From: Enterococcus italicus DSM 15952
Lineage (GTDB): Bacteria > Bacillota > Bacilli > Lactobacillales > Enterococcaceae
Assembly: GCF_000185365.1 (NCBI RefSeq)
Contig: NZ_GL622241.1
Location: 1,176,888 to 1,240,887 of the forward strand
DNA length: 64,000 bases
Direction of reading: 5' to 3'
Shown: positions 8,506-18,742 of the stretch, piece by piece
How positions within the stretch are numbered: the first letter of the stretch is position 1
Layout: each line of letters begins with the position of its first letter
Position numbers and translations under genes: made by a program
Notes under the pieces: model-generated
Databases searched by the model: none
The model's input: only the letters and a program-made list of their open reading frames with translations
Told to the model about the DNA's origin: nothing

Positions 8506-9616
8506 TCTTTTAATGCCTGGTTCAACGATTGGAATTGTTGGCGGTGGACAGCTTGGTAGAATGATGGCAATTAGCGCCAAATATATGGGATTCCGTGTAG
8601 GGATTTTAGACCCGACGAATGATTGCCCTGCAGCACAAGTGGCAGATTGGCACATTGTTTCGGCTTATGATGATACTCTTGCATTGATGGAGTTGGCAAA
8701 ACGAAGCGATGTTATTACGTATGAATTTGAAAACGTGAGTGTTGAAGCGTTAAATAATTTATTACCCGAGGCTAATATTCCTCAAGGGACCGATTTATTG
8801 GCGATTACGCAAGACCGCTTATTAGAAAAATCATTCTTAGAGGCAAATAATATCGTGATTGCTCCTTATGCTACGATTATCAGCCCTACTGATATTCAGG
8901 ATGCTATTGATAGTTTAGGCTATCCATGTGTTTTGAAAACAACGCGCGGCGGTTATGATGGTAAAGGACAGCATGTCTTGAAAAGCCGAGCGGACTTAGC
9001 AGAGGCGATGACGTTGCTTAGGGAAGGCACGTGTGAATTAGAGGCGTGGATACCATTTGAAAAAGAATTATCTGTGATTGTTGCAGGTAATGGCACAGAG
9101 TATGTAACGTTTCCTGTAGCGGAAAATATTCACCGCAACAATATTTTGTATCAAACAATTTCGCCAGCTCGAATTGCCGACGAGGTAGCTGAAGAAGCGA
9201 AGCGTGTGGCCATCGATATTGCAGAAGCATTGCAATTGCGCGGTGTATTGACTGTTGAGATGTTTCTCACTGAGTCTGGCAGTATTTATGTCAATGAACT
9301 GGCGCCAAGACCGCATAATTCCGGTCATCATACGATTGAATCTTGTTCGATGAGTCAATTTGATGCACATATTCGAGGTATTTGTGGTTGGCCACTTGCC
9401 CAAGTGGAGTCACTTAGTCCAGCGGTTATGATCAATATTTTAGGGATTGAATTGCAGCGAACGTATCGGATGATTGGACAAGAACCGAATTGGCATTTTC
9501 ATTATTATGGGAAAGAAAAAGCCAAAGTCAATCGAAAAATGGGACACATTACCATCTTGACGAAAGATATTGAAAAAACACTTGAAGAAATAGCACAAAC
9601 ACGTATTTGGGAATAA
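8498..9616 (+). CDS. purK: N5-carboxyaminoimidazole ribonucleotide synthase
   Basis: ATP-grasp enzyme that makes N5-CAIR from AIR, bicarbonate and ATP, feeding PurE. The N-terminal [13 protein letters not shown] is diagnostic, with the ATP-grasp core ([13 protein letters not shown]) near residues 140-155 and [12 protein letters not shown] near 260. The start is not certain: GTG 8489, TTG 8498 and ATG 8513 are all in frame. TTG 8498 is chosen because GAAGAAAG at 8479-8486 is 11 nt upstream and because it gives an N-terminal lead of usual length before PG-x-x-IGI. The gene overlaps purE by 8 nt, suggesting translational coupling. It is full length and motifs are intact. Confidence 0.94.
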   Translation: MTSLLMPGSTIGIVGGGQLGRMMAISAKYMGFRVGILDPTNDCPAAQVADWHIVSAYDDTLALMELAKRSDVITYEFENVSVEALNNLLPEANIPQGTDLLAITQDRLLEKSFLEANNIVIAPYATIISPTDIQDAIDSLGYPCVLKTTRGGYDGKGQHVLKSRADLAEAMTLLREGTCELEAWIPFEKELSVIVAGNGTEYVTFPVAENIHRNNILYQTISPARIADEVAEEAKRVAIDIAEALQLRGVLTVEMFLTESGSIYVNELAPRPHNSGHHTIESCSMSQFDAHIRGICGWPLAQVESLSPAVMINILGIELQRTYRMIGQEPNWHFHYYGKEKAKVNRKMGHITILTKDIEKTLEEIAQTRIWE

Positions 9617-9641
9617 AAATAGATTTTCAAAGGAGACAAAC

Positions 9642-10937
9642 ATGCTAGAACGCTATACACGACCAGAAATGGGAAATATTTGGACTGATGAAAACCGCTA
9701 TCGAGCTTGGTTAGAAGTAGAAATCCTTGCCACCGAGGCTTGGTCTGAGCTTGGTGAAATACCGAAAGAAGATGTCAAAAAAATCCGCGAAAAAGCAGCC
9801 TTTGATACCGTACGTATTTTAGAAATTGAACAAGAAACGCGACATGACGTCGTAGCGTTTACACGAGCTGTCTCTGAAAGTTTGGGTGAGGAGCGCAAAT
9901 GGGTTCATTATGGTCTTACTTCCACTGATGTCGTTGATACGGCATATGGCTATCTCTTGAAACAAGCCAATGATATCTTAAGAAAAGATATTCAACGTTT
10001 AACTGAAGTAATCGGTGAGAAAGCCAAAGCCTACAAGCATACCGTAATGATGGGACGCACGCATGGAGTTCATGCGGAGCCGACTACGTTTGGGCTGAAG
10101 CTAGCCTTATGGTACTCAGAAATGAAGCGAAATATTGAACGATTTGAACACGCTGCAGCTGGCGTTGAGGCCGGTAAAATTAGTGGCGCAGTGGGGACAT
10201 TTGCCAATATCCCACCTTTTGTTGAAGCGTTTGTCTGTGACAAACTAGGTATTCGCGCCCAAGAAATTTCTACCCAGGTGCTACCAAGAGATTTGCACGC
10301 AGAATACATCGCAACCATGGCATTAATTGCGACTAGTATTGAAAAATTTGCTACTGAAATCCGTTCATTGCAAAAATCAGAAACTCGTGAGGTGGAAGAA
10401 TTTTTTGCGAAAGGGCAAAAAGGCTCATCCGCAATGCCGCATAAGCGTAACCCAATCGGCTCTGAGAACATGACTGGTCTAGCGCGAGTGATTCGCGGGC
10501 ATGTCGTAACAGCGTATGAAGATGTCACTTTATGGCATGAGCGAGATATTTCTCATTCTTCCGCTGAACGTATTATTTTACCTGATACAACGATTTTACT
10601 TAACTATATGTTGAATCGTTTTGCGACGATTGTTGAACAATTGACTGTCTTCCCTGAAAACATGAAGCGCAATATGGATGCGACGTTTGGTTTAATTTAT
10701 AGCCAACGTGTCTTACTCAAATTGATCGATCACGGTATGACAAGAGAAGAAGCCTATGATTTGGTACAACCAAAAACTGCAATTGCTTGGGATGAACAAA
10801 CACAGTTTCGACCATTGCTAGAGCAAGACGCGAAAATTATGAGTATTTTATCAAAAGAAGAATTAGATGATGCATTTGATTATCATTACCATCTAAAACA
10901 AGTGGATACGATTTTTAAAAGAGTCGGTTTAGAGTAA
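9642..10937 (+). CDS. purB: Adenylosuccinate lyase
   Basis: Catalyses two steps: release of fumarate from SAICAR to give AICAR, and from adenylosuccinate to give AMP. It belongs to the fumarase/aspartase superfamily and acts as a cytoplasmic tetramer. The signature [11 protein letters not shown] is at about residues 262-272, the TSTDVVDTA active-site loop is near 90, and the catalytic histidine of [11 protein letters not shown] is near 140. A GGAGACAAAC ribosome site precedes ATG 9642. The 431-residue length is standard. It is the last gene of the first purine unit; a strong terminator follows directly and separates it from purC, unlike the contiguous B. subtilis operon. Confidence 0.97.
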   Translation: MLERYTRPEMGNIWTDENRYRAWLEVEILATEAWSELGEIPKEDVKKIREKAAFDTVRILEIEQETRHDVVAFTRAVSESLGEERKWVHYGLTSTDVVDTAYGYLLKQANDILRKDIQRLTEVIGEKAKAYKHTVMMGRTHGVHAEPTTFGLKLALWYSEMKRNIERFEHAAAGVEAGKISGAVGTFANIPPFVEAFVCDKLGIRAQEISTQVLPRDLHAEYIATMALIATSIEKFATEIRSLQKSETREVEEFFAKGQKGSSAMPHKRNPIGSENMTGLARVIRGHVVTAYEDVTLWHERDISHSSAERIILPDTTILLNYMLNRFATIVEQLTVFPENMKRNMDATFGLIYSQRVLLKLIDHGMTREEAYDLVQPKTAIAWDEQTQFRPLLEQDAKIMSILSKEELDDAFDYHYHLKQVDTIFKRVGLE

Positions 10938-10946
10938 ATCATTTAC

Positions 10947-10983
10947 GGAGGTATGACAGTTTAAACTGTTATCCCTCCTTTTA
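10947..10983 (+). terminator. Terminator after purB
   Basis: A 32-nt hairpin at 10947-10978 begins GGAGG and ends CCTCC; 15 of 16 stem positions pair, with one T-C mismatch, and TTTTAT follows. It ends the xpt-pbuX-purEKB unit. Confidence 0.85.
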
Positions 10984-11171
10984 TACAGTCGTTTGACAAA
11001 TAAGTTAACCTACCTTTTTGAGTTTGCTATGATTCAACCCAAAATTTCAAGAACAAGTTAGCCACTTTTTGAAAAATATTACGATACAGATGTGACACAA
11101 ACAAATTAGTAAGACAAATTTGTTTCACTGATAGAGACTAGAGATTAAGACAGAATTGGTCAATAATAAGC
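10984..11171 (+). other. Intergenic stretch with possible short transcript
   Basis: No convincing protein gene is present on either strand. A promoter-like pair, TTAACC at 11005-11010 and TATGAT at 11028-11033 with a 17-nt spacer and a TGC extension, points rightward. A transcript from near 11040 would run to the hairpin at 11172-11228 and be about 190 nt. A dyad (AAACAAATT and AAATTTGTTT arms) lies near 11099-11126. A small RNA is possible but unproven. Confidence 0.3.
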
Positions 11172-11228
11172 AAAAGCCATAAAATCCAGAAGTTATTTTC
11201 CAAACTTTTGGATTTTATGGCTTTTTTG
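11172..11228. terminator. Bidirectional terminator between the orphan gene and purB
   Basis: Long hairpin with outer arms AAAAGCCATAAAATCC and GGATTTTATGGCTTTT and inner arms AGAAGTT and AACTTTT around an A/T-rich loop. It has a T run on the plus strand and an A run upstream that becomes a T run on the minus strand. It lies directly after the stop of the minus-strand gene. The inner core resembles those of the hairpins at 48157 and 63631. Confidence 0.82.
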
Positions 11229-11231
11229 TTT

Positions 11232-11594
11232 TCATTGAGTCAAACTGATGCGGCTATGGCTATACTCAAGGATTTCAGACAAAAACTCTAATGAAACTTC
11301 ACGAAAATTATAAAAAACTTTTAAAAGATGGTAGCTTTTAAAGAGATAAGAGGCTTCAATAGCTTGGATAATTAACTCTTGATTTTTTTGGTTTTGATAT
11401 TGATAGACATTTCGATGACTAATAGTTGTCAATTTGTTCTCAAAAACCGCTTTTAAAAAAGGAGCTATTTGTGAATCTATTCCAAATTTTTCAGAATATA
11501 AAAGCTGTCGGATATCATTGAGGAGTGACTCTTGCGTTTCTACGGATAATGAATCATAGAAAATACGTGCATCATGTCTGAGTTGCTCTTTCAT
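11232..11594 (-). CDS. Hypothetical protein, 120 aa, between purB and purC
   Basis: I do not recognise this protein. It is predicted to be almost entirely alpha-helical and soluble, with many Leu, Glu, Gln and Tyr residues and no Cys or known motif. An upstream in-frame ATG at 11615 exists, but GGAGG (complement of 11603-11607) lies 8 nt before ATG 11594, so the shorter form is favoured. It has its own promoter on the minus strand (11628-11656) and its own terminator, so it is a free-standing transcription unit pointing against the purine genes. It interrupts what is a continuous pur operon in Bacillus. A role in purine control is only a guess from position. Confidence 0.7.
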   Translation of the reverse strand: MKEQLRHDARIFYDSLSVETQESLLNDIRQLLYSEKFGIDSQIAPFLKAVFENKLTTISHRNVYQYQNQKNQELIIQAIEASYLFKSYHLLKVFYNFREVSLEFLSEILEYSHSRISLTQ

Positions 11595-11627
11595 TTGTTC
11601 TTCCTCCAAAGTCATATTATCAATGAA

Positions 11628-11656
11628 ACTATATCACAAACACATATTTATGTAAA
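11628..11656 (-). promoter_or_regulatory. Promoter of the minus-strand orphan gene
   Basis: Read on the minus strand: TTTACA (complement of 11651-11656), 17-nt spacer, TATAGT (complement of 11628-11633) preceded by TGA, an extended -10. The predicted start is about 25-30 nt before the start codon. It is divergent from the purC promoter. Confidence 0.62.
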
Positions 11657-11664
11657 CGCTTATC
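11650..11664. promoter_or_regulatory. cre-like site (possible CcpA operator)
   Basis: ATGTAAACGCTTATC; on the other strand the core is TAAGCGTTTACA, matching the cre consensus at 12 of 14 positions with the two mismatches at one end. It covers the -35 of the minus-strand orphan gene and lies 19 nt upstream of the purC PurBox. Carbon-source repression of the orphan gene is possible. Confidence 0.38.
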
Positions 11665-11682
11665 TTTATTTTTCTATTCTTT

Positions 11683-11695
11683 AAATACGAACATT
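11683..11695 (+). promoter_or_regulatory. PurBox upstream of purC
   Basis: AAATACGAACATT matches the PurBox consensus AWWWCCGAACWWT at 12 of 13 positions. It is identical over all 13 bases to the box before guaC, and its first base is 47 nt upstream of the -35. By analogy with L. lactis it should bind PurR, activated by PRPP. Confidence 0.78.
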
Positions 11696-11729
11696 TATTG
11701 CTTTTTGTAATTAAATTATAAATAATTAT

Positions 11730-11759
11730 TTGACTATCTTTTTTTGTTAGGTTTAAAAT
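11730..11759 (+). promoter_or_regulatory. Promoter of purCSQLFMNHD
   Basis: TTGACT at 11730-11735 and TAAAAT at 11754-11759 with an 18-nt spacer. The predicted start near 11766 leaves a short leader of about 30 nt with GAGGTGA before purC, so there is no room for a riboswitch. Confidence 0.68.
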
Positions 11760-11797
11760 GAAAGCAAGAAATAACCAATAAATTAATGAGGTGAATC

Positions 11798-12520
11798 ATG
11801 AATACGTGCGATGTAATCTATGAGGGAAAAGCGAAGAAAATGTATCGGACAGAAGATGAATCCATTGTTCTCGTAGAATATTTGGATCAAGTTACAGCAT
11901 TAAATGGCGCAAGAAAAGATGAAATGGTTGGGAAAGCTGAGTTAAACAATACCATTTCATCTTTTATTTTCACATGGTTAAAAAAAAATGGCATTGAAAA
12001 CCATTTTGTATCAAAAGAGGGAAAAACCGAACAATTAATCAAAAAGCTAGAAATGATTCCACTAGAAATTGTTTTAAGAAATGTGGCGGCTGGTAGTTTT
12101 TCCAAACGGTTTGCTGTTGCACAAGGCACAGTATTAACTAGACCGATTATTGAATTTTATTACAAAGCTGACGAATTGGATGATCCATTTATAAATGATG
12201 CTCATGTCGATTATTTTTCAATTGCGACTGAAGGTGAATTAAAGAGTATTCGTCAGCTAACATTGATGCTTAATGAAAAATTGATTGAGTTGTTTGACCA
12301 AATTGATTTGACGTTGGTTGATTTTAAAATTGAAGTGGGAAGAACCTCGGATGGGAAAATTCTTTTGGCAGATGAAATTTCACCTGATACGTGTCGCTTA
12401 TGGGATAAAACAAGCAAGCAATCACTTGATAAAGATGTCTATCGTAAGAAAACAGGGGATTTACTAACGGTTTATCGTGAAGTTACCAATCGACTTGATG
12501 CACTTAAGGAGGAAAATTAG
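11798..12520 (+). CDS. purC: Phosphoribosylaminoimidazole-succinocarboxamide synthase
   Basis: SAICAR synthetase joins CAIR and aspartate using ATP, the step after PurE. The 240-residue protein has the N-terminal IYEGKAKKMY segment, LEMIPLEIVLRNVAAGS near residues 85-101, and the acidic ILLADEISPDTCRLWD at about 190-205, all diagnostic. GAGGTGA precedes ATG 11798. It is the first gene of the second purine unit and is followed directly by purS. The A-rich run in WLKKNG (nine A) keeps the frame, in contrast to the broken seven-A runs in murC and trmK. Confidence 0.97.
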   Translation: MNTCDVIYEGKAKKMYRTEDESIVLVEYLDQVTALNGARKDEMVGKAELNNTISSFIFTWLKKNGIENHFVSKEGKTEQLIKKLEMIPLEIVLRNVAAGSFSKRFAVAQGTVLTRPIIEFYYKADELDDPFINDAHVDYFSIATEGELKSIRQLTLMLNEKLIELFDQIDLTLVDFKIEVGRTSDGKILLADEISPDTCRLWDKTSKQSLDKDVYRKKTGDLLTVYREVTNRLDALKEEN

Positions 12521-12772
12521 ATGACACTTGCTAAAGTAATCGTAATGTACAAAGAATCGATCCTTGATCCTCAAGGTGAGGCAGTAAAAAATGCATTGCT
12601 GCGACTTGACCATAAAGAAGTAAAAGATGTCCGGATGGGTAAATACTTCGAAATTCAATTAGCAGAGTCTGTTGACCCGGAAGCTGAAATTGAAAAGATG
12701 TGTCAAGAGTTATTGGCAAATGTGACGATGGAAAGCTATCGCTATGAATTAGTAGACGAGGTGCAACAATGA
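12521..12772 (+). CDS. purS: FGAM synthase subunit PurS
   Basis: Small structural subunit (83 residues) of the three-part formylglycinamidine ribonucleotide synthase found in Gram-positives. It bridges PurQ and the short PurL and helps pass ammonia between them. The sequence shows the typical pattern: an N-terminal strand with [16 protein letters not shown], then [10 protein letters not shown] and a C-terminal helix. It begins right after the purC stop and its TGA overlaps the purQ ATG. Its presence matches the 740-residue PurL, which lacks the PurS and PurQ parts fused in proteobacteria. Confidence 0.95.
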   Translation: MTLAKVIVMYKESILDPQGEAVKNALLRLDHKEVKDVRMGKYFEIQLAESVDPEAEIEKMCQELLANVTMESYRYELVDEVQQ

Positions 12773-13452
12773 AATTTGCAGTTATTGTTTTCCCAGGCTC
12801 TAATTGCGATCAAGATATGATATGGGCTGTGAATCTTTTTGATGGTATGCAAGCGACAGCAGTACGCCATGATGAACGCTCATTGGTGGGGTATGATGGC
12901 GTGTTGCTTCCGGGCGGCTTTTCTTATGGTGATTACTTACGGTGTGGAGCGATTGCCCGCTTTGCTCCAATTATGACTGAGGTGGTGCGTTTTGCACAGG
13001 AAGGTAAGCCGGTTTTTGGAACGTGCAATGGGTTTCAGATGTTGACAGAACTAGGTCTGTTACCGGGTGGTTTACGAAAAAATGAATCGTTGAAATTTAT
13101 CAGTAAAGTAGTCCCAATCGTTGTTGAAACAAACAAGCATTCATTTACGAATCAGTACCAAGCAAAAGCAACTATCGAGCTACCGATTGCCCATGGCGAA
13201 GGAAATTATTACTGTGATGAGGAAACATTAGCTGAACTAGAAGCTAATAATCAAATCTTATTTCGATATGCTGACAAGGTGAACGGGAGTGTCGCAAATA
13301 TCGCGGGCATTAGCAATCTAGCAGGCAATGTAGTCGGTATGATGCCGCATCCGGAACGGGCAGTCGAAGCATTATTAGGGTCAACTGATGGTCGTCCTTT
13401 TTTTGAATCAATGCTGACAAACTTTGTAAAGGAGAGCAATCATGTCAAATAA
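12769..13452 (+). CDS. purQ: FGAM synthase, glutamine amidotransferase subunit
   Basis: Class I amidotransferase that releases ammonia from glutamine for PurL. The nucleophilic cysteine is in [10 protein letters not shown] at about residues 84-93, and the catalytic histidine and glutamate are in MPHPER near 197-202. The N-terminal [12 protein letters not shown] is typical. The length of 227 residues is standard. The start overlaps the purS stop by 4 nt and its end overlaps purL by 11 nt, so the three subunits of one complex are translationally coupled. Confidence 0.96.
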   Translation: MKFAVIVFPGSNCDQDMIWAVNLFDGMQATAVRHDERSLVGYDGVLLPGGFSYGDYLRCGAIARFAPIMTEVVRFAQEGKPVFGTCNGFQMLTELGLLPGGLRKNESLKFISKVVPIVVETNKHSFTNQYQAKATIELPIAHGEGNYYCDEETLAELEANNQILFRYADKVNGSVANIAGISNLAGNVVGMMPHPERAVEALLGSTDGRPFFESMLTNFVKESNHVK

Positions 13453-15664
13453 GGTGAATCTTGAGCCAACAGCGGAAACAATCCAACACGAAAAAATTTA
13501 TCGACAATGGGGATTAACAGACGAAGAATATGATAAAGTAGTGGCAATTTTACATCGTCAACCCAACTATACCGAAACGGGCTTATTTGCTGTTATGTGG
13601 AGTGAGCACTGCTCTTATAAAAATTCAAAACCGATTCTTAAAAAATTCCCATCAAGCGGTTCTCACGTGTTACAAGGTCCCGGTGAAGGAGCGGGAATTG
13701 TTGATATTGGCGATGACTTGGCAGTTGTTTTTAAAGCAGAAAGCCACAATCATCCATCAGCGGTGGAGCCATATGAAGGGGCAGCGACTGGCGTAGGCGG
13801 AATTATCCGAGATATCTTTAGTATGGGCGCTCGACCGATTGCTATATTGGATTCATTGCGATTTGGTGAATTGACCAATTCAAGGACGAAGTATTTATTT
13901 GAAGAAATCGTCGCTGGCATTAGCGGATATGGTAATTGTATCGGTATCCCGACAGTGGGTGGTGAAATTTCCTTTGACGCGTGTTATGAAGGGAATCCGT
14001 TGGTCAATGCGATGTGTGTGGGTGTTATCGAGCATCGCCACATTCAAAAAGGCCAAGCGAAAGGAATCGGCAATCCAATCTTTTATGTCGGTGCAAAAAC
14101 TGGTCGTGATGGAATCCATGGTGCGACATTTGCCTCAGAAGAATTTGAGGATGAAAAAGAACAAAATCGCTCGGCGGTTCAAGTGGGCGATCCATTTATG
14201 GAAAAATTATTACTTGAGGCGTGTTTAGAATTGATTCAAGAGCATCCTGAAGCAGTTGTTGGGATTCAAGATATGGGTGCAGCTGGGTTGGTTTCATCAA
14301 GTTCGGAAATGGCATCAAAAGCAGGATCTGGATTAAAGCTTAATCTAGATGATGTCCCTCAACGTGAAACCAATATGACCCCTTATGAGATGATGCTCTC
14401 TGAATCACAAGAGCGTATGTTAATCTGTGTCCAAAAAGGCCATGAACAAACCGTTTGCAACCTTTTTGCAAAATACGAGCTTGCCGCTGTTAATATCGGT
14501 TCAGTCACTAACGACGGTCAATATCGCTTGTATCACAAAGGGAAATTGGTTGCTGACTTGCCGGTCGATGCATTGGCGAGTGAAGCGCCTGTCTATTACA
14601 AAGAACAAGCTGTTCCGAAGAGACTAGAAGCATTTAAACAAATGCAACCTTTTGAACCGGTACTATACTCTGTTGAAGAAACGTTGACTGATTTACTTGC
14701 TCAACCGACAATTGCATCTAAGAAGTCGGTCTATGAGACCTATGATTCACAAGTCTTGACGAACACAGTCGTACGTCCGGGAAGTGATGCTGCTGTCGTG
14801 CGGATCAAAGGAACGAAGAAAGCTTTGGCGATGACGACGGATTGCAATGCGCGCTATTTATACCTTGATCCAGAACTTGGTGGTCAAATTGCTGTTTCCG
14901 AAGCCGCCAGAAATATTGTGGCCAGCGGTGGCCAACCATTAGCTATTACCGATTGTTTGAATTACGGCTCACCTGAGAAGCCAGAAGTCTTTTGGGAATT
15001 GGCACAGTCAGCAGATGGCATTTCTGCTGCGTGCCTAGCGTTAGGAACGCCAGTCATCTCAGGTAATGTTTCGTTGTACAACGAAACCAATGGCCAAGCG
15101 ATTTATCCTACGCCAATGATTGGGATGGTTGGACTGATTGAAGATGTACAACACGTAACAACTCAGTCCTTCAAGAAAAGTGGCGACCTGATTTATGTTA
15201 TTGGAGAAACGAAGGATGACTTTGCTGGGAGTGAAATTCAAAAGCAACAAACTGGTGAAATTGCGGGCACAATCAGCTTTTCATTAGAAGACGAAAAGAA
15301 CAATCAAACACTGGTTTTAGCAGCGATCAAAGAAGGATTGATTCAAAGTGCGCATGATTGTGCGGAAGGTGGATTATTAGTAGCTTTAGCGGAATCAGCC
15401 TTCGATCATAATTTTGGTTTTTCAATTGATTGGCAAGGAACAAATGCACAACTCTTCTCTGAAACGCAATCACGATTTGTATTAAGTGTTTCTCTAGAAA
15501 ATCAAGCGCGCTTTGAAGAACAATTTGGCGCAAACGCGACTTATCTTGGCGTGGTAACGGAAGAACCAACATATGTGATCAAATCAGAAAATGAGCAAGT
15601 GATAATTGATGGACTCAATGCGAAGCGAATATGGGAGGAAGCCATTCCATGCCTTATGAAGTAA
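13442..15664 (+). CDS. purL: FGAM synthase, synthetase subunit (short form)
   Basis: Catalytic subunit that turns FGAR, ATP and ammonia into FGAM. At 740 residues it is the small form needing PurS and PurQ. Visible motifs are [13 protein letters not shown] near residues 55-67, [28 protein letters not shown] near 80-107 and, in the second half, [10 protein letters not shown] near 540. The two AIRS-like halves are both complete. It overlaps purQ by 11 nt and its last 16 nt overlap the purF start. The latter coupling also hides the purF ribosome site inside the purL coding end. Confidence 0.97.
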   Translation: MSNKVNLEPTAETIQHEKIYRQWGLTDEEYDKVVAILHRQPNYTETGLFAVMWSEHCSYKNSKPILKKFPSSGSHVLQGPGEGAGIVDIGDDLAVVFKAESHNHPSAVEPYEGAATGVGGIIRDIFSMGARPIAILDSLRFGELTNSRTKYLFEEIVAGISGYGNCIGIPTVGGEISFDACYEGNPLVNAMCVGVIEHRHIQKGQAKGIGNPIFYVGAKTGRDGIHGATFASEEFEDEKEQNRSAVQVGDPFMEKLLLEACLELIQEHPEAVVGIQDMGAAGLVSSSSEMASKAGSGLKLNLDDVPQRETNMTPYEMMLSESQERMLICVQKGHEQTVCNLFAKYELAAVNIGSVTNDGQYRLYHKGKLVADLPVDALASEAPVYYKEQAVPKRLEAFKQMQPFEPVLYSVEETLTDLLAQPTIASKKSVYETYDSQVLTNTVVRPGSDAAVVRIKGTKKALAMTTDCNARYLYLDPELGGQIAVSEAARNIVASGGQPLAITDCLNYGSPEKPEVFWELAQSADGISAACLALGTPVISGNVSLYNETNGQAIYPTPMIGMVGLIEDVQHVTTQSFKKSGDLIYVIGETKDDFAGSEIQKQQTGEIAGTISFSLEDEKNNQTLVLAAIKEGLIQSAHDCAEGGLLVALAESAFDHNFGFSIDWQGTNAQLFSETQSRFVLSVSLENQARFEEQFGANATYLGVVTEEPTYVIKSENEQVIIDGLNAKRIWEEAIPCLMK

Positions 15665-17109
15665 AAAGCTTGAATGAAGAATGTGGTGTTTTCGGTGTCT
15701 GGCAATGTGAAGATGCTGCGCGCCTTACGTATTTTGGTCTGCATGCGTTGCAGCACCGAGGACAAGAAGGAGCAGGAATTGTCGCTAAAGACGAATCGGA
15801 ACTTTCTGGCCATCGTGACCTGGGATTGCTTTCGGATGTTTTTTCAAATGAAGCGATTTTGGATCGACTTGAAGGTGATGCTGCGATTGGACACGTCCGG
15901 TATGCCACAGCTGGTAGAAGGAATCTTGCCAATATTCAGCCCTTTCTTTTTCAATTCGATCAGGAACAAATCGCTCTAGCGCACAATGGTAATTTGACCA
16001 ATGCAAAACGTTTGCGTCGGTCGTTAGAAAAGGAAGGTGCCATTTTCCATTCTAGTTCAGATACGGAAATTTTGATGCATCTCATTCGTCGAAGTACCAA
16101 AAGTACATTGAAAGAAAAAATTATGGAATCACTGAATACAGTCAAAGGTGGCTTTGCGTATCTTTTGCTAACATCTGATGCGATGATTGCAGCTTTGGAT
16201 CCAAATGGATTCCGACCGCTCGCCATTGGCAGATTGAATAATGGTGGCTATGTAGTAGCTTCGGAAACATGTGCGCTAGATACGATTGGTGCTAGCTTTG
16301 TTCGGGATGTCAATCCTGGAGAGATGGTCTGGATATCTGATAAGGGAATGGAAATTATCCCCTATACCACAGATACGCAACTTTCGATTTGCTCCATGGA
16401 ATTTATATATTTTGCTCGACCTGACTCAAACATATACGGTGTTAATGTTCACACTGCACGTAAAACAATGGGTAAGCGACTAGCGCAAGAAGCACCGGTA
16501 GACGCCGATATTGTGGTGGGAGTGCCAAATTCTTCTTTGTCGGCCGCAAGTGGCTACGCAGAAGAAGCGAATATTCCGTATGAACTAGGGTTAATTAAAA
16601 ATCAATACATCGCGCGGACGTTTATTCAACCTACACAAGAGCTTCGTGAGCAAGGTGTGCGGATGAAGCTTTCAGCTGTCAAAAAAGTAGTCGAAGGAAA
16701 ACGTGTGATCCTGGTCGATGATTCAATCGTGCGCGGGACAACCAGTCAACGCATAGTGAGTTTGCTAAAAGAAGCGGGTGCGTCAGAAGTTCATTTGCGG
16801 ATTGGCTCGCCAGCGTTGAAATATCCTTGTTTTTATGGGATTGATATCCAGACAAGAAAAGAGTTAATTGCTGCCAATCATACTAAAGAAGAGATGTGTA
16901 CTATCATTGGTGCGGATTCTTTAGAATTTTTGAGTGAGCAAGGGGTGATTGATTCGATTGGTTTACCATTCGATGCACCTTATAGCGGTCTTTGTATGGC
17001 TTATTTTAATGGCGATTATCCGACGCCATTGTATGATTATGAAGAAGAATATTTGGCATCTTTACAGGGTGAAAAAGTGGTGCAAATGAACGAGGAGGTA
17101 TTCAAGTGA
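15649..17109 (+). CDS. purF: Amidophosphoribosyltransferase
   Basis: First committed step of purine synthesis: PRPP plus glutamine to phosphoribosylamine. ATG 15649 is preferred over an in-frame ATG at 15631 because GGAGGA lies 9 nt before it. This start gives an 11-residue leader before Cys12 ([10 protein letters not shown]), matching the propeptide removed in B. subtilis PurF to expose the N-terminal nucleophile. The PRPP loop [13 protein letters not shown] is near residues 355-367. Cysteines in ICSMEF, KYPCFYG, EEMCTI and GLCMAYF suggest the oxygen-sensitive iron-sulfur cluster of the Bacillus-type enzyme. About 486 residues. Confidence 0.96.
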   Translation: MPYEVKSLNEECGVFGVWQCEDAARLTYFGLHALQHRGQEGAGIVAKDESELSGHRDLGLLSDVFSNEAILDRLEGDAAIGHVRYATAGRRNLANIQPFLFQFDQEQIALAHNGNLTNAKRLRRSLEKEGAIFHSSSDTEILMHLIRRSTKSTLKEKIMESLNTVKGGFAYLLLTSDAMIAALDPNGFRPLAIGRLNNGGYVVASETCALDTIGASFVRDVNPGEMVWISDKGMEIIPYTTDTQLSICSMEFIYFARPDSNIYGVNVHTARKTMGKRLAQEAPVDADIVVGVPNSSLSAASGYAEEANIPYELGLIKNQYIARTFIQPTQELREQGVRMKLSAVKKVVEGKRVILVDDSIVRGTTSQRIVSLLKEAGASEVHLRIGSPALKYPCFYGIDIQTRKELIAANHTKEEMCTIIGADSLEFLSEQGVIDSIGLPFDAPYSGLCMAYFNGDYPTPLYDYEEEYLASLQGEKVVQMNEEVFK

Positions 17110-18152
17110 CAAATCCGTATCAAGAAGCTGGTGTGAATATCGAGGCTGGCTACGATGCAGTCGAACGAATGAAAAAGCATGTCCGTAAAACGGCAAACAG
17201 AGGTGTCATGGGAGCAATCGGTGGCTTTGGTGGCATGGTTGATTTAAGTGTGTACGAATTAGCTGAGCCAGTATTAGTGGCGGGCACAGATGGTGTCGGT
17301 ACGAAGCTACTATTGGCTCAGGAAATGAACCAACATGAAACGATTGGCATTGACTGTGTGGCAATGTGTGTCAATGATGTCCTTGCCCAAGGAGCTAAAC
17401 CTATCTTGTTTTTAGATTACATTGCTACTGGAAAATTAGACCCAATTGTTGTTGAACAAATCGTAGCCGGTGTTGCGGAAGGCTGTGTCCAAGCTGGTGC
17501 GGCACTGGTAGGCGGAGAGACTGCTGAAATGCCGGATTTGTATGCTGAGAACGAGTATGATCTAGCTGGTTTTACGGTCGGTGTTGCTGAGAAAAGTCAG
17601 TTAATCCAAGCTGATTCAATCCAAGAAGGCGACCTATTAATCGGGTTGCCATCGACTGGTATTCATTCCAATGGCTTTTCGTTGGTGCGTTCATTATTTT
17701 TTAAAAAATACACTTTTTCGTTAGATGCATCATTTTCAGACTATGGTATTGATCATCTTGGTACTACTTTACTGACGCCGACCAAAATTTACGTTAATGA
17801 TGTCTTGCCTTTACTTGCGGATCATCTGATTCAGGGTGTTGCACATATTACTGGTGGCGGATTTTATGAAAATATCCCGAGAATGTTGCCGGAACACTTG
17901 CAAGCAGAAATCCATAACGGTACTTGGCCGGTCTTGCCGGTATTTTCTTTGATGCAAGAACTCGGAGGGTATACATCGCAACAAATGTTTGGCATTTTTA
18001 ATATGGGTATTGGTCTCGTGTTGGCTATTCGCAAAGAAAACCTGGAACATGTAGAGGCATTGTTTGCGAAAGCGAACACACCATTTTATCAAATTGGCGT
18101 GGTGAAAAAACGGAATGGTGATTCGGTCGTCATGAAAGAGGAAGCTGAATGA
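17106..18152 (+). CDS. purM: Phosphoribosylformylglycinamidine cyclo-ligase
   Basis: AIR synthetase closes the imidazole ring of FGAM using ATP. The 348-residue protein is of the AIRS/PurM fold. [16 protein letters not shown] lies near residues 33-48, [12 protein letters not shown] near 59-70 and the [11 protein letters not shown] loop near 138-148. It starts at GTG 17106 with GAGGAGG upstream and overlaps the purF stop by 4 nt. It ends in a 4-nt overlap with purN. The whole purL-purF-purM-purN-purH stretch is linked by such overlaps. Confidence 0.97.
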   Translation: MTNPYQEAGVNIEAGYDAVERMKKHVRKTANRGVMGAIGGFGGMVDLSVYELAEPVLVAGTDGVGTKLLLAQEMNQHETIGIDCVAMCVNDVLAQGAKPILFLDYIATGKLDPIVVEQIVAGVAEGCVQAGAALVGGETAEMPDLYAENEYDLAGFTVGVAEKSQLIQADSIQEGDLLIGLPSTGIHSNGFSLVRSLFFKKYTFSLDASFSDYGIDHLGTTLLTPTKIYVNDVLPLLADHLIQGVAHITGGGFYENIPRMLPEHLQAEIHNGTWPVLPVFSLMQELGGYTSQQMFGIFNMGIGLVLAIRKENLEHVEALFAKANTPFYQIGVVKKRNGDSVVMKEEAE

Positions 18153-18742
18153 AGATAGCTGTGTTTGCCTCAGGAACCGGATCGAATTTTACCGCACTCG
18201 TCCAAGCGATAAAGCAAGGACAATTAGCTGCGACTATCGAATTGCTCGTCTGTGACCAACCGGATGCATTGGTACTGAAGCGAGCAGAAGCGGAACGAAT
18301 CCCGATTGTCTGCTTAAAACCAAGTGATTTTGCTACTAAAACGGCCTATGAAGAGCAGGTGAAAGAAGCGTTGATTCTTCATGAAATTGAATTCATCGTC
18401 TTGGCGGGGTATATGCGTTTGATAGGCCCAACACTCCTCGAACCTTACAAAAACCGAATCATTAATATTCATCCGTCACTCCTACCCGCCTTTCCTGGGC
18501 GAACCAGTATCGCCGATGCCTTTGATGCTGGCGTGTCGGAAAGTGGTATCACCATTCATTATATTGATGAAGGCATCGATACTGGCCCAATTATTTATCA
18601 AAAAGCCGTACCGATATTGAAGACAGATACGTTCGCTACCTTTACCAAGCGGATGCATGCGGTTGAACACACCATTTATCCAATGGTGCTCGAAAAAATA
18701 TTTCAAGAAGGAGCTTCTAATGAAAAAAAGAGCCTTAATTAG
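18149..18742 (+). CDS. purN: Phosphoribosylglycinamide formyltransferase
   Basis: Transfers a formyl group from 10-formyltetrahydrofolate to GAR. The 197-residue protein shows ASGTGSNF at the N-terminus, the catalytic region [14 protein letters not shown] near residues 103-116 (His in NIHPS) and [12 protein letters not shown] near 132-143 with the catalytic aspartate. The start overlaps the purM stop by 4 nt. The 3' end overlaps purH by 23 nt. It is full length, with no need for the formate-dependent PurT in this window. Confidence 0.96.
   Translation: MKIAVFASGTGSNFTALVQAIKQGQLAATIELLVCDQPDALVLKRAEAERIPIVCLKPSDFATKTAYEEQVKEALILHEIEFIVLAGYMRLIGPTLLEPYKNRIINIHPSLLPAFPGRTSIADAFDAGVSESGITIHYIDEGIDTGPIIYQKAVPILKTDTFATFTKRMHAVEHTIYPMVLEKIFQEGASNEKKSLN

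Noticed and set aside
10070..10528. Antisense 152-residue open frame within purB
   Set aside because: It is the reverse of a conserved enzyme gene, has no ribosome site or known motif, and purB accounts for the sequence.
10993..11033. TTGACA at 10993 with TATGAT at 11028 as a promoter
   Set aside because: The spacer would be 29 nt; TTAACC at 11005 gives the proper 17-nt distance instead.
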